Source of the DNA: JAHFDS01 sp964593795
GTDB taxonomy: Bacteria > Myxococcota_A > Polyangia > JAHFDS01
Assembly (NCBI GenBank): GCA_964593795.1
Contig: CAZQJC010000163.1
Coordinates: 14,302 to 78,301, forward strand
Length of the DNA stretch: 64,000 nt
Direction: 5' to 3'
The translations under genes and the position numbers were made by a program. This document shows, piece by piece, positions 63,976-64,000 of this stretch. The notes under the pieces were generated by a model, which saw only the letters and a list, made by a program, of their open reading frames with translations, was not told where the DNA came from and did not search any database. The first letter of the stretch is position 1; every line of letters begins with the position of its first letter.

Positions 63976-64000
63976 GCCCCTCTCCCGTCGGGAGAGGGGC
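63976..64000. terminator. Perfect hairpin at the right edge
   Basis: An 11-base perfect stem (63976-63986 and 63990-64000) with a three-base loop; it may continue beyond the window. It could terminate the agmatinase transcript or the convergent gene outside. The 159 bases between position 63841 and the window end contain no gene. Confidence 0.5.

Overview
The window is 64 kb of very GC-rich DNA with about 50 protein genes, packed tightly on both strands. I see no rRNA, tRNA, CRISPR array, transposase or phage gene. The content points to a myxobacterium-like (Myxococcota, formerly deltaproteobacterial) predator/saprophyte type genome: four Hanks-type Ser/Thr kinases (one fused to an nSTAND ATPase and a formylglycine-enzyme-like domain), two sigma-54 activators (one with an FHA domain), a PAS/PilZ protein, and many lipoproteins with long Gly/Ala/Ser linkers or Cys-rich repeats. 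The genus cannot be read from the sequence.

Layout. 1-6.7 kb (minus): a thyA-folA-recC-recB operon; recB runs off the left edge. 6.8-12.3 kb: lipoproteins, a FIST sensor protein, and a HiPIP-like protein overlapping a cupredoxin lipoprotein. 12.5-14.8 kb (minus): YwqG/DUF1963 protein and a patatin. 14.9-22.2 kb: a giant kinase-STAND-FGE fusion, convergent with an FHA/sigma-54 activator that overlaps a phosphosugar mutase gene. 22.2-25.5 kb: small unknown proteins and a P-loop ATPase fused to a SLOG-like domain. 25.7-28.6 kb: a Ser/Thr kinase overlapping a PAS-PAS-PilZ protein. 28.7-41.5 kb: mostly secreted proteins and lipoproteins (alpha/beta hydrolase, a 784-aa Cys-rich repeat protein, a tiny very basic secreted peptide, DUF4139 and DUF2059 proteins, an orphan DctP-like binding protein). 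41.6-54.8 kb: a kinase overlapping a kelch/Cys-rich lipoprotein, a sigma-54 activator, an M23-like lipoprotein, a metallophosphoesterase, a D-aminoacylase-type amidohydrolase, a probable pseudokinase, an alpha/beta hydrolase and a crystallin-domain lipoprotein.

55.2-62.7 kb (plus) is the most interesting region: eight genes in a row, each overlapping the next by 1-4 bases: an unknown protein, a coiled-coil protein, a GT-B glycosyltransferase-like protein, three radical SAM enzymes (one SPASM-like, two paralogues sharing an unusual C-terminal Cys motif), a membrane-anchored protein with an Ala-Pro-Thr-Asn repeat, and a DctP-like periplasmic binding protein. An arginase/agmatinase-family gene follows after 39 bases. 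I do not recognise this combination as a described system.

A second candidate novelty is a dispersed intergenic element of about 140 bp (four full copies and one partial) that ends in a hairpin next to gene 3' ends. One internal stem differs in sequence between copies but keeps its base pairing.
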